Below are positions 43,127 to 51,842 of a DNA stretch of 64,000 nucleotides, piece by piece; within the stretch, counting starts at the first letter, position 1, and each line of letters begins with the position of its first letter. Where the stretch lies: contig NZ_JAADZW010000008.1 of the NCBI RefSeq assembly GCF_010645065.1, forward strand, positions 119,480-183,479, read 5' to 3'. The position numbers and the translations under genes are program-made. The notes beneath the pieces are model-generated. The model was given only the letters and a program-made list of their open reading frames with translations, made no database searches and was not told the DNA's origin. The DNA is from Flavobacterium fluviatile. Lineage in GTDB: Bacteria > Bacteroidota > Bacteroidia > Flavobacteriales > Flavobacteriaceae.

Positions 43127-43963
43127 CTATAAATCCCTTTTTTTCAATAGTTTGTATGAAAAATAAACAAACAGGAATGTCCAGACAAGGACAATTACAA
43201 CAGATAAATAGTCAACACTATAATCTTTAACATTTTCAACTCCCATCTGATTACCAATAGTTTTAATTACTGACAATCTTGTGAATGGCTCAATAATTAA
43301 ATTTGACATTGATTCTAAAGGAAAGAACTTCATAATAGTATATCCAATAGTACTCTCCGGAAAGATTTTAAATAGTAAAAGACCTTTTGCAATTCCTTCC
43401 AGGATACTCCAGACCAAAAGAAAACCTAACGCAAAAGCAGATCGTTTTACCAAAATTCCTAAAAACAAACAGAAAGAAAAGAAACCTGTCAGTTTTATAA
43501 AAAAAGCCAAAAGGTAATCCAAATCCGTAAAGATAATTCCAAATTCTGTATAAGATGAGAAGCAAAGTCCTAAAATGATGCTCAATATAAAAATGAATAT
43601 AGTTGAGCAAAATGCAAAAACAACAACCGTAAAGAATTTAGACAACACAAATTCTTTTTTGCTTAGTCCATCAATCAAATTCTGTTTTAAAGTACCGTAA
43701 CTGTATTCATTCGCCATCATAGAAACAATAACAATAGCCAGAAAAAATTTCAGCCAGGCAGCAATATAAGTATTAAAGTGCCAAATAAAAGGGAAGTTAA
43801 AAATTCCCATTTCCGCTAAATGGAATTTAAAAACTCCCAAATCGAATTTTATTGAGGCAATTAAGGCAATGAATGAAAGTAAAATGAAATACGTTAGTGT
43901 CAATACTTTGCTGGCTTTGTTTTTCCAGATTTTTTGTAATTCTATAGAGATAAGTCTGTTCAT
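43127..43963 (-). CDS. ABC transporter permease (ABC-2 type)
   Basis: 278 residues with about six membrane helices and the N-terminal cytosolic start MNRLISIELQKIWKNKASK typical of ABC-2-like permeases. The motif ANEYSYGTLKQNLIDGLSKKEFVLSK matches the family block (E-Y-xx-G-T-xK). It pairs with the ATPase encoded 10 bases upstream. Such pairs export drugs, lantibiotic-like peptides or lipids; the substrate is unknown. Confidence 0.9.
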   Translation of the reverse strand: MNRLISIELQKIWKNKASKVLTLTYFILLSFIALIASIKFDLGVFKFHLAEMGIFNFPFIWHFNTYIAAWLKFFLAIVIVSMMANEYSYGTLKQNLIDGLSKKEFVLSKFFTVVVFAFCSTIFIFILSIILGLCFSSYTEFGIIFTDLDYLLAFFIKLTGFFSFCLFLGILVKRSAFALGFLLVWSILEGIAKGLLLFKIFPESTIGYTIMKFFPLESMSNLIIEPFTRLSVIKTIGNQMGVENVKDYSVDYLSVVIVLVWTFLFVYFSYKLLKKRDL

Positions 43964-43973
43964 GGTTAGTTAT

Positions 43974-44876
43974 CTATACGCTGGCGTTTTTGGTTAATTC
44001 TAAAAATTGGGCCTCTAAACTGTTTTTACGCTTCACTAAATGACTTAGTGCAATATTTTTTGAGAATAAAAATTGATTTAGCTGAGCAGCTGACATTTCC
44101 GATTTTAAGTAAACCAAAATTTTGCTATCCTCTTCTGTAATGCTGTCAATTGCAGGATGCTCTTTCAAAATAGATTTCAAGGTTTCATTATCCTCAGACT
44201 GAACTTCAAAGAAACCTTCATTAGCCGACATTCCGTCAACAGATCCTGAATACAGCATCTCCCCTTTTCGCAAAACCACTACATGCGAACACACTTTTTC
44301 AACTTCATCCAGTAAATGTGAAGCCAGTAAAATAGTCGTTCCCTCTGAAGCAATTTTTTTAATAATATCCCGAATCTGATGAATTCCCTGCGGATCTAGT
44401 CCATTTGTGGGTTCATCCAAAATTAAGATTTCAGGATCATTTAAAAGTGCTGAAGCAATTGCCAGACGCTGCTTCATTCCGAGTGAGAAAGTACTGAATT
44501 TACTATTCTTTCTTTCTGTCAAACCTACCAAAGCAAGCTTTTCATCTATCTTAGAATAATTAATCCCTTTTATTTTGCAAACCAGCTTTAGGTTTTCTTC
44601 CGCCGTCATGTAGGGATAAAAATTCGGACGTTCTATAATTGCACCTACTTTTTTTAAAGCTTCGTGGGTTTCTATTTTTCCTCCAAACCAGGTGTAATTT
44701 CCCGATGTTCTGTTTACAACATTCAGAACAATTCCCAGGGTTGTTGATTTTCCACTTCCGTTTGGTCCTAAAATACCATATACGCGTCCTTTTTGTATTT
44801 CGAAAGATATATTTTTCAGGGCATGAATTCGCCCATATCTTTTATGAAGATTTTCAATTGTTAGTATGGTTTCCAA
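43974..44876 (-). CDS. ABC transporter ATP-binding protein
   Basis: 300 residues. Walker A GILGPNGSGKSTTLG, Q-loop-like GAIIERPNFYPYMTAEENL, signature FSLGMKQRLAIASALL, Walker B ILILDEPTNGLDPQG and H-loop ILLASHLLDEVEKV. A C-terminal extension of about 80 residues follows the ATPase core, as in ABC-2 exporter ATPases of the LolD/bacitracin-immunity-like group. It is translated just before the permease gene. Confidence 0.95.
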   Translation of the reverse strand: METILTIENLHKRYGRIHALKNISFEIQKGRVYGILGPNGSGKSTTLGIVLNVVNRTSGNYTWFGGKIETHEALKKVGAIIERPNFYPYMTAEENLKLVCKIKGINYSKIDEKLALVGLTERKNSKFSTFSLGMKQRLAIASALLNDPEILILDEPTNGLDPQGIHQIRDIIKKIASEGTTILLASHLLDEVEKVCSHVVVLRKGEMLYSGSVDGMSANEGFFEVQSEDNETLKSILKEHPAIDSITEEDSKILVYLKSEMSAAQLNQFLFSKNIALSHLVKRKNSLEAQFLELTKNASV

Positions 44877-44921
44877 ATTTATTTGTTTTTTAGTTTTTAG
44901 TAAGACGTTTCAACTTAGATT

Positions 44922-44955
44922 TTGTTACTACTAAATATAAATTGACGTAAATTTG
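44922..44955 (+). promoter_or_regulatory. Promoter TTG-N23-TAAATTTG before the kinase-like gene
   Basis: TTG at 44922-44924 and TAAATTTG at 44948-44955 are separated by 23 bases, within the Bacteroidetes range. A start of transcription near 44962 would leave a short leader before ATG 44973. Confidence 0.7.
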
Positions 44956-44972
44956 CATTAAAGATATTGAAA

Positions 44973-46025
44973 ATGAGCGAGCCTTTAATGCTTTTAAAAA
45001 AACCTTCTTACCCTTTAACACAACAACTTTTAAGCTATTTGGAAAGATATGAACGAATTTCAAAAGTTTCTGTGTTTTATGATGACTTACTGCGCTTTTC
45101 GGGTTCCATAAATGTTTATGATAAAAACGATGCTGATACCTTATGGATCAGGGTTTACTATAATGAATTTGAAAGAAATGAAATCGATCTGAACCTAAAG
45201 AAAATTTATTCCCTCTTACATTCTGACGGAAACAGTGAAATTATCCAGTTTCTTAATATTGATGCTATTGATTACTGCACATTTGGCAATTCAAAACCTT
45301 TCCGTATAAAAGTCCGAAACATTCTCAACGATAATTATGTTCACTTTTACATCAAAAAAGCTGATGCCTCGAGAATTTACGGACTGGAATTAGAAGATAT
45401 TTTATCTCCGGACAAAATCAATTTTCTGGTTTATAATGATACGCTGATAGAAGAACATATTATCGGAATTCCGGGTGATGTTTTCATGGACACCTTATTG
45501 GACTCCTGTACCGAAACCGAAAAATCCCAAATCGCAAAAGAATTCGTAAAATTCAATGAACGCTGCATGATCAGGCTTTTAGGGGATATGCGTGCTTATA
45601 ACTATGTAATTGTGCCAATCCATGATTTTGACCAGGTAGTATATAAAATCCGTCCGATAGATTTTGACCAGCAATGTTATGAGGGTAATTTTAAAGTGTA
45701 TCGTCCTCAGTTTTTCAAGGAAAATTATCCAATGATCAAACTGATTAAGGAAAAACTTGAAGAACGTTCTATTTTTCAATACAAAGATGAAGAGCGTGCC
45801 ATTCTGGCAAAACGTATTCACTCTGCCGAAAACAGAATTAAAAAGCTTTTAAATATAATGTGCCACGACACCATATCTACTGAGGGACATTTGAATCAGC
45901 TAAAAATGGAATTGTACCGTTATACTAATGACATGAAATTTAAAAATGCCAAATCAATGGGACATATTATGCATGCTGCTTTTGAATTCATTACCCGTAA
46001 TTTTAAAAACACGAATTTGATTTAA
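44973..46025 (+). CDS. Predicted kinase-like protein of unknown substrate
   Basis: 350 residues from ATG 44973; an in-frame TTG at 44967 is less likely. No annotated family was recalled with certainty. However, a kinase-like catalytic core is visible: a Lys-bearing strand VHFYIKKADASR (about 123-134), LIEEHIIGIPGD (158-169) as hinge-like acid, RLLGDMRAYNYVIV (201-214) in which Asp205 and Asn210 have the D-x4-N spacing of a catalytic loop, and IRPIDFDQQ (227-235), an IDFD metal-binding-like pair similar to aminoglycoside phosphotransferases. There is a helical C-terminus. No membrane segments. It is followed 9 bases later by a lipoprotein gene. Confidence 0.6.
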   Translation: MSEPLMLLKKPSYPLTQQLLSYLERYERISKVSVFYDDLLRFSGSINVYDKNDADTLWIRVYYNEFERNEIDLNLKKIYSLLHSDGNSEIIQFLNIDAIDYCTFGNSKPFRIKVRNILNDNYVHFYIKKADASRIYGLELEDILSPDKINFLVYNDTLIEEHIIGIPGDVFMDTLLDSCTETEKSQIAKEFVKFNERCMIRLLGDMRAYNYVIVPIHDFDQVVYKIRPIDFDQQCYEGNFKVYRPQFFKENYPMIKLIKEKLEERSIFQYKDEERAILAKRIHSAENRIKKLLNIMCHDTISTEGHLNQLKMELYRYTNDMKFKNAKSMGHIMHAAFEFITRNFKNTNLI

Positions 46026-46034
46026 AATTTATCT

Positions 46035-46895
46035 ATGAAAAAGTCTTTCATAATAGCCACTTCTCTGGTTTTACTGGCTTGCCAACAGCAATCAGACAGT
46101 GATTTAAAAACACTGTATGCTTTGCCGAAAAAGCTTAAGGAGGTTTCAGGAATTACTTATTTTCCTGAGACCAATTTGATTTACACTTTGGAAGACAGCG
46201 GAAATAAAAATGAAATTTACGCTATAAATTCAGAAGGGAAATTAGACAAAACTATCACAATTACCAACGCACAAAATGCAGATTGGGAAGACATTACAAG
46301 GGATAAGAAAGGAAATATCTACATTGGGGACTTTGGCAATAATGACAACAAACGTCAGGATTTGTGTATTTATAAAGTATCTAAAGGTGAATTAAATAAA
46401 GAAAGAGCTGTTTCTGAATATAAAGTTTCTTTTTCGTATCCTGAGCAGACAGAATTTCCACCTAAGAAAAAAGAATTATTCTATGATGTTGAAGGCTTTT
46501 TTGAATACCAGAACTACTTCTATCTCTTTACTAAAAACCGAAGCAAAGGCTTTGACGGAACTGCTTTTATCTACAAAATATTAAATGCACCCGGAACTCA
46601 AAAAGCGGTTAAAATAGGGGAATTTAAAACCTGCAGCAATTATAATCATTGTGCTATAACAAGCGCTACAATTAGTCCGGATGGAAAAAAAGCAGCACTC
46701 TTAAGTCATGATAAAATTGTTTTATTCAAAGATTTCAAAGACGATTCTTTCAACAACGGTTCTCAAACTGAAATTGCCCTAAATCATTTTTCCCAAAAAG
46801 AAGCAATAGTTTTTAAAGACGACGACACTTTATTAATTACTGATGAAAAAACAAATAATATTGGCGGTAATGTGTATGAATTTAAATTACAATAG
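46035..46895 (+). CDS. Lipoprotein with SdiA-regulated/phytase-like beta-propeller features
   Basis: 286 residues. Lipoprotein signal peptide with LLACQQQ (Cys about residue 15). The mature protein begins KKLKEVSGITYFPETNLIYTLEDSGNKNEIYAI, then ADWEDITRDKKGNIYIGDFGNNDN and EGFFEYQNYFYLFTKNRS, blade-like repeats resembling SdiA-regulated or esterase-like phytase proteins; acidic residues (DWEDI, GDFGNN) could bind calcium. Substrate is unknown. It is probably cotranscribed with the kinase-like gene 9 bases upstream and converges on the large phosphoesterase gene with a gap of 1 base. Confidence 0.8.
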   Translation: MKKSFIIATSLVLLACQQQSDSDLKTLYALPKKLKEVSGITYFPETNLIYTLEDSGNKNEIYAINSEGKLDKTITITNAQNADWEDITRDKKGNIYIGDFGNNDNKRQDLCIYKVSKGELNKERAVSEYKVSFSYPEQTEFPPKKKELFYDVEGFFEYQNYFYLFTKNRSKGFDGTAFIYKILNAPGTQKAVKIGEFKTCSNYNHCAITSATISPDGKKAALLSHDKIVLFKDFKDDSFNNGSQTEIALNHFSQKEAIVFKDDDTLLITDEKTNNIGGNVYEFKLQ

Positions 46896-46896
46896 C

Positions 46897-49800
46897 CTAA
46901 AAACTATAAGCAGCTCCTACAACCACCCTTCCTCTTTCATCCGGTGATTTGAAATAGGAAACTCTGGCTGTAATGAGATTTATACCGTTAAGCCAGATTC
47001 CTCCGCCAAAATCATTATGCCATTTTTTTGAATCTTCACCATCGAGCCAAATACGGCCATAATCAAATCCTGCTAAAATTCCGTAGGTCAAAGGAGCAAT
47101 TGTTTTGCGAATTTTTCCAAGACTTAAACGTAAATCTGTACTTTGCGAGTAAGAAGCATTCCCTAAAAACCTTTCAGTTCTGTATCCGCGTAAATCCTTG
47201 TCTCCTCCTAAGGTTACACCCTGATAAAATTCGTAATTATTATTTAAAATCGCTTTTGTTTTAAACAAAGTGGCAAAAACCAATTTGCCATGTGAATCGA
47301 TTTTATGCACAAAGCTTAAATTACTTTCAATAGTAGGGAAGTTTTGTTTGGAATTATCCAGATTTGCCAGCCAGCTGCCTGCTATCATGAAACCTATCCC
47401 TAAAGAAGGTTTCGATTTAAAGTCAGCATTTTTAAAACTATATTTTATGGTCGCTCCGGCAAATTGCTGACCTTCAAAAACGTCAGGACTTACAATTCCC
47501 GGGATACCAATATAACGTCCTTCTGTATCCTCAACCTTCATTTTTTCAAAAACAGGCTGAAAACTGACCTCACTTCCGTAACGTCCAACGTGTCTGATAG
47601 CAGGAGCCACTCTTAATTTCCGGATACGGACACGATTATAGTCCATTCCTAAATCCTTATCGTCATTCACTGTCTCATTTCCATAACCAAAATAATTAAT
47701 TGCAAAATTTGGAGAAGTATATTTTGCCTCGACATCAATAACCCAGTTCCCTAACAATCCCGGAAAATGAGACGTATAATCTAATTCAAAACCACCAGTA
47801 GCAAAATAATAGAAGCTGTTTAAAACATGCCTTTGAGTGTAGGGATTTTGCTTAAAATTATTAACTGTATAATTAAGATTTATACCCAGTTTCACACCAT
47901 CATCTGGATTAAAGCCGGCAGTTGGCAAACCTGCAATAACATTGTATTTTGGCTTTTCAAAATTATATAAGTTTACATCGTAATCATCTGTAAGTACTTT
48001 TTGTGCTTTTTTATCAAGATTATAAGTATTGTCTTTTGATTTAAAATCATAAATTTTTACTCTTTTTCCATTATCAATTGCATACAAATCATTGTTCTGG
48101 CCTCCAATTAAACGAATTAAAATTTTTGAATTGTATTTTCCGGTAACCTCATAAACATCGTCATCATCTAAACCGTAAATCCAAAGATTTTTAGTCGTTT
48201 CATCATTATAAACTTTAGTATATTGCAATTCTTCACTGTCTTTTTTAAGACGGTACACTTTTAGTTCAAGGTTATTTTTAGAAATATGACTTATAACAAA
48301 TTTGTCCTTTTTATCTGTTCCTGCCACCATTACTGTACGTGAAAGAACATCAGAATAAACTGCTGCATATTTCTGAAGTTCTTTTTTTCTGCTCTTTAGT
48401 TTTCGCTTTATATCTTCAATAGTTTCGTCCTGAACTTCTTTGGGCAGGTTTTTAAAGGCGTTGTCAATATCAGCATCAGAAAGATGCTCCTGAATATATT
48501 TTGCCTGCGCAATCCAGTCATTTTTATTTGCTATCCGTACAAAAGCCAAATCCAACGGATAAGGTTCCCTGTTAAGCCATTTTACATTATCAATTTTATC
48601 TTTAAAGCTTCGCATATGCCGTAATGCCGGAATATTCATTAATAAAGAAAGTAAGGCACCGTCAAATTTTGTAAAAGCCTGGTCACGGTCACGCGGAATA
48701 GGTCTGTACACGATTTTATCTCCTTCCTTATATTCCCCCCAGCGCCATTGATCCTGATGCCTGTCCCAATCACCGATAAGCATATCAAACAAACGGGCTT
48801 TCATGTATTCTTTTTCGTCCACACTATACTTTTCATCCTTATGAAGGTTTTGCATCATATCCTCAGTACTGATAATATCGTTAGGTTTTCCAAAACTACG
48901 GGCATCTTTATGATTATCTGCCGCACGTTCTTCGACCATATACAGTGCGTCCCCAAAATTTGAATTAAATTCTTTTAAACCATTTTGCTTCGGAATGTAA
49001 TACAAAACCGGATTAGAATGCGCCAATCCTAATTTATCAGCCATATTTCCAATTGAAAAAGGTGTGTACGGATGTGCGGTAGTATAAAAATCGAGTAGAA
49101 AATCCTCAGCATAAGTATCCTGAAAATCTGTTACCACATATTGATCCTTAAACGCAACAGACTGAAGAAACTGTGTAGCACTCTTTTTTAAGGCTCTCAT
49201 CACATATTCCCTTTTTTTCGAATCGACCATTCTCAATGATACCGACTGATGTCCTCCACCTTCCCTAACCGGTTTCAAACCTCCTTTGAGTGTGTCCAGA
49301 GTTGCAGTTCTCGCTTCTATTGGAAGACTGTAATATTTACGATAATGTTTCCCAAAAAGAAATTTATGCACTAAACTTTTTCTGGTCATCTCTTCAGAGT
49401 AAATTGAGGAAGTAATCGTTTTAGGAAAATCATTAGAAGATTTTTTTACCCAGTTAAGTTCTTTCGCTTTTATAATTTCCCGTTCAAAAAGCAGTTTTTC
49501 TTTATTATTTTCATTCCCAAAAAAAGCCACTTTTGCATCTCCGCTTTTAAACAAAGTCAAGGTCGCATAACCATTGCCGCCATAAGAGAAATCGTTAGGG
49601 TTTATTGCTCTTGCAGCTTCTGATTTAGAGCCGGCACCGCTAATAATCTGATTGATATTCTCATTATTGATAAACTGCAGATTATGATCATGGCCGGAAA
49701 CCACAATGATATTTTTTTGCCCCTGAACAAGGGCCTTTATTCTTTTAGACAGAATAGTATATTGCTTATTCTGAAGATCCTGCGGGCTAATGCCTGACGT

Positions 49801-50631
49801 TTTTCGAATTAAATTAATAATAGAACCAATAACAGGAAGCGGAATTTTATTCTCTAAAGGAAACAATTGTTTTTCTAATGAAAATTGCCCGCCATGCGTA
49901 CCATTACTCATCAAAGGATGATGCATAGCCAGAACAATCGTCTTTTCCTGATTTTTATTCAAAACATTTTCAAGTTCGTCGAAAAAGTCTTCCCTGGTTT
50001 TGATGTCACAATTATCATTTATAGTAGGATGATCGTTCCAGTCTTCTAAAAACCACTGGCTGTCGATCGTAACCAAAGAAGTAATACTATCCATTTTTAC
50101 CTCTTCAATGGGGCAATTTTTTATTGGCAAAAAAGTTTTTTTATCATTTAAATATTTCGTTACAAAATCAGCCTGAAGCTCAAGTCCTTTTGTACCATTA
50201 TACCAATCGTGGTTTCCCGGAATAAAAATGGTTTTTCCTTTAAAACCTTTAGTGAGTTTGAGCTGATTGGTCAGTTTAGTTTCTGCAAGTTTTACTTCTG
50301 TCGTCTTTTTGGTAGAAGGAAAACCTTTAGGATAAATATTATCTCCTAAAAACAATAATGTAGCTCTTTTATTTGATTTTTTTAATTTATTATGCAATAA
50401 TTCAAGTGTTTGCTGGGCTTTTTCTTCGTCAGCATTTCCTGCATCACCAACTAAATAAAAAGTATGTGCAATTTTTATGGTATCAGTTGCGTTTTCGTTT
50501 TCGTTAGCGCTTACATTTTTTCCAAACTGTGCATGACGCGTTGCACATGATGATATTAAACACAAAAGTAAAAATGATACAATTTGGTTTTTAATCCTGA
50601 CATTAAAATGATTATCCAGAAACAATTTCAT
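46897..50631 (-). CDS. Lipoprotein: metallophosphoesterase + kinase-like module + outer-membrane barrel
   Basis: 1244 residues. Lipobox-type LISSC at about 29. Calcineurin-like phosphoesterase 50-370: VGDAGNADEE, FLGDNIYPKG, GNHDWYNG, AMHHPL and VSGHDHN, with the metal-binding residues present (purple acid phosphatase-like). Then about 455-660 is kinase-like: MRALKK (479-484), YMVEERAADN (564-573), MLIGDWDRHQDQWRW (617-631) and YRPIPRDRDQAF (642-653), similar to CotH/HipA-type loops, with Gln in place of the usual Asn. From about 870 to the end are beta strands of a surface-antigen/BamA-like barrel, with a terminal hydrophobic strand ending AAYSF. It is predicted at the outer membrane. Substrates are unknown. 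Confidence 0.82.
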   Translation of the reverse strand: MKLFLDNHFNVRIKNQIVSFLLLCLISSCATRHAQFGKNVSANENENATDTIKIAHTFYLVGDAGNADEEKAQQTLELLHNKLKKSNKRATLLFLGDNIYPKGFPSTKKTTEVKLAETKLTNQLKLTKGFKGKTIFIPGNHDWYNGTKGLELQADFVTKYLNDKKTFLPIKNCPIEEVKMDSITSLVTIDSQWFLEDWNDHPTINDNCDIKTREDFFDELENVLNKNQEKTIVLAMHHPLMSNGTHGGQFSLEKQLFPLENKIPLPVIGSIINLIRKTSGISPQDLQNKQYTILSKRIKALVQGQKNIIVVSGHDHNLQFINNENINQIISGAGSKSEAARAINPNDFSYGGNGYATLTLFKSGDAKVAFFGNENNKEKLLFEREIIKAKELNWVKKSSNDFPKTITSSIYSEEMTRKSLVHKFLFGKHYRKYYSLPIEARTATLDTLKGGLKPVREGGGHQSVSLRMVDSKKREYVMRALKKSATQFLQSVAFKDQYVVTDFQDTYAEDFLLDFYTTAHPYTPFSIGNMADKLGLAHSNPVLYYIPKQNGLKEFNSNFGDALYMVEERAADNHKDARSFGKPNDIISTEDMMQNLHKDEKYSVDEKEYMKARLFDMLIGDWDRHQDQWRWGEYKEGDKIVYRPIPRDRDQAFTKFDGALLSLLMNIPALRHMRSFKDKIDNVKWLNREPYPLDLAFVRIANKNDWIAQAKYIQEHLSDADIDNAFKNLPKEVQDETIEDIKRKLKSRKKELQKYAAVYSDVLSRTVMVAGTDKKDKFVISHISKNNLELKVYRLKKDSEELQYTKVYNDETTKNLWIYGLDDDDVYEVTGKYNSKILIRLIGGQNNDLYAIDNGKRVKIYDFKSKDNTYNLDKKAQKVLTDDYDVNLYNFEKPKYNVIAGLPTAGFNPDDGVKLGINLNYTVNNFKQNPYTQRHVLNSFYYFATGGFELDYTSHFPGLLGNWVIDVEAKYTSPNFAINYFGYGNETVNDDKDLGMDYNRVRIRKLRVAPAIRHVGRYGSEVSFQPVFEKMKVEDTEGRYIGIPGIVSPDVFEGQQFAGATIKYSFKNADFKSKPSLGIGFMIAGSWLANLDNSKQNFPTIESNLSFVHKIDSHGKLVFATLFKTKAILNNNYEFYQGVTLGGDKDLRGYRTERFLGNASYSQSTDLRLSLGKIRKTIAPLTYGILAGFDYGRIWLDGEDSKKWHNDFGGGIWLNGINLITARVSYFKSPDERGRVVVGAAYSF

Positions 50632-50657
50632 AATTTAGTGGTATAAAAATATTCTCT

Positions 50658-51836
50658 ATGAACCTAATAGAACAATCCGAAGATTTTGTTACTAATTTAC
50701 TCAAAGATAAACTATCTGCTTTATATTCTTACCACAATTTTAATCATACTCAAAGTGTGGTTAATGCAACTAAAGAGCTTTGTGAAAAAGAAAATGTGGA
50801 TTCTGGTGACAGAGAATTACTTTTAATTGCCGCCTGGTTTCATGATACCGGATATATCAGCGGATATGAAAACCATGAAACTGAAAGTGTAAAAATTGCT
50901 TCCGGATTTTTAAAAGAAAGAAATCAATCCGATGAATTCATAAAAAAAGTAGGAGATTTGATTTCGGCTACAGCCAAAGAATACATCCCAAAAAATCACC
51001 TTGAAAAGATAATCAAAGACGCTGATTTTATTCATATTATCAGCCCAGAATATGTTAGTACCTGCGAGTTATTGCGCCTTGAATTAAAAAATACTGGCAT
51101 TGTTGATTTCTCTAATTTGGAATGGGCGACAGAAAACTTCAAATTTTTAATGACAAAACACCGCTTTTATACGGATTATGCTCAAAAAAAATGGCAGCCT
51201 TTAAAAGAAAAAAACCTGGTCAGAATTCAGAAAAAAATCAGCAAACAGGAAATAAAAAGTGCTGCTGCGGTTGAAGACGAAAACAAAAAAAAGGAAAAAT
51301 CAGAAAAAACAGATCGTGGTGTTGACACCTTATTTCGTGTTACATTAGGCAATCACACACGTTTAAGCGGAATTGCAGACAGCAAAGCCAATATTTTATT
51401 GTCAGTAAATGCTATTATTATTTCAATTGCACTCTCTTCTATTATTCCAAAATTAGACAGTCCAAAAAATGCCCATTTGGTACTCCCTACCTTTATAATG
51501 CTGATATCGAGCGTAATTACCATTATTTTCGCCATTTTATCGACCCGGCCTAAAGTAACTTCAGGCTTTTTCACTCGCGAGGATGTTGAAGCCAAAAAAG
51601 TAAATTTAATGTTTTTTGGAAATTTTTATAAAATGCCCTTACACGAATATGACTGGGCAATGAATGAAATGCTGAAAGACCGCGATTATTTATATTCTAC
51701 AATGATAAAAGATTTATATTATTTAGGTTTGGTTTTGCAGCGAAAATATAATTTACTCCGAATTGCCTATAACTTTTTTATGACTGGAATTATCATTACA
51801 GTAATTGCTTTTGTAATCGCATTCAAATCAATTTAA
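50658..51836 (+). CDS. HD domain fused to PycTM-type (DUF5706) membrane effector domain
   Basis: 392 residues. An N-terminal HD phosphohydrolase domain: H30 in HNFNHTQSV, H62-D63 in AAWFHDTGYISG, H73 in ENHETESVKIA, and an acid in KIIKDADFIH (about 117-126). A lysine/glutamate-rich linker spans about 195-220. From 220 on, DTLFRVTLGNHTRLSGIADSKANILLSVNA is the hallmark of the Pycsar effector/PycTM (DUF5706) family, with membrane helices near 247-264, 274-295 and 370-389. PycTM effectors respond to cyclic pyrimidine nucleotides in Pycsar defence; no cyclase gene is adjacent here. Its function may therefore differ. Confidence 0.88.
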   Translation: MNLIEQSEDFVTNLLKDKLSALYSYHNFNHTQSVVNATKELCEKENVDSGDRELLLIAAWFHDTGYISGYENHETESVKIASGFLKERNQSDEFIKKVGDLISATAKEYIPKNHLEKIIKDADFIHIISPEYVSTCELLRLELKNTGIVDFSNLEWATENFKFLMTKHRFYTDYAQKKWQPLKEKNLVRIQKKISKQEIKSAAAVEDENKKKEKSEKTDRGVDTLFRVTLGNHTRLSGIADSKANILLSVNAIIISIALSSIIPKLDSPKNAHLVLPTFIMLISSVITIIFAILSTRPKVTSGFFTREDVEAKKVNLMFFGNFYKMPLHEYDWAMNEMLKDRDYLYSTMIKDLYYLGLVLQRKYNLLRIAYNFFMTGIIITVIAFVIAFKSI

Positions 51837-51842
51837 AAGTTC

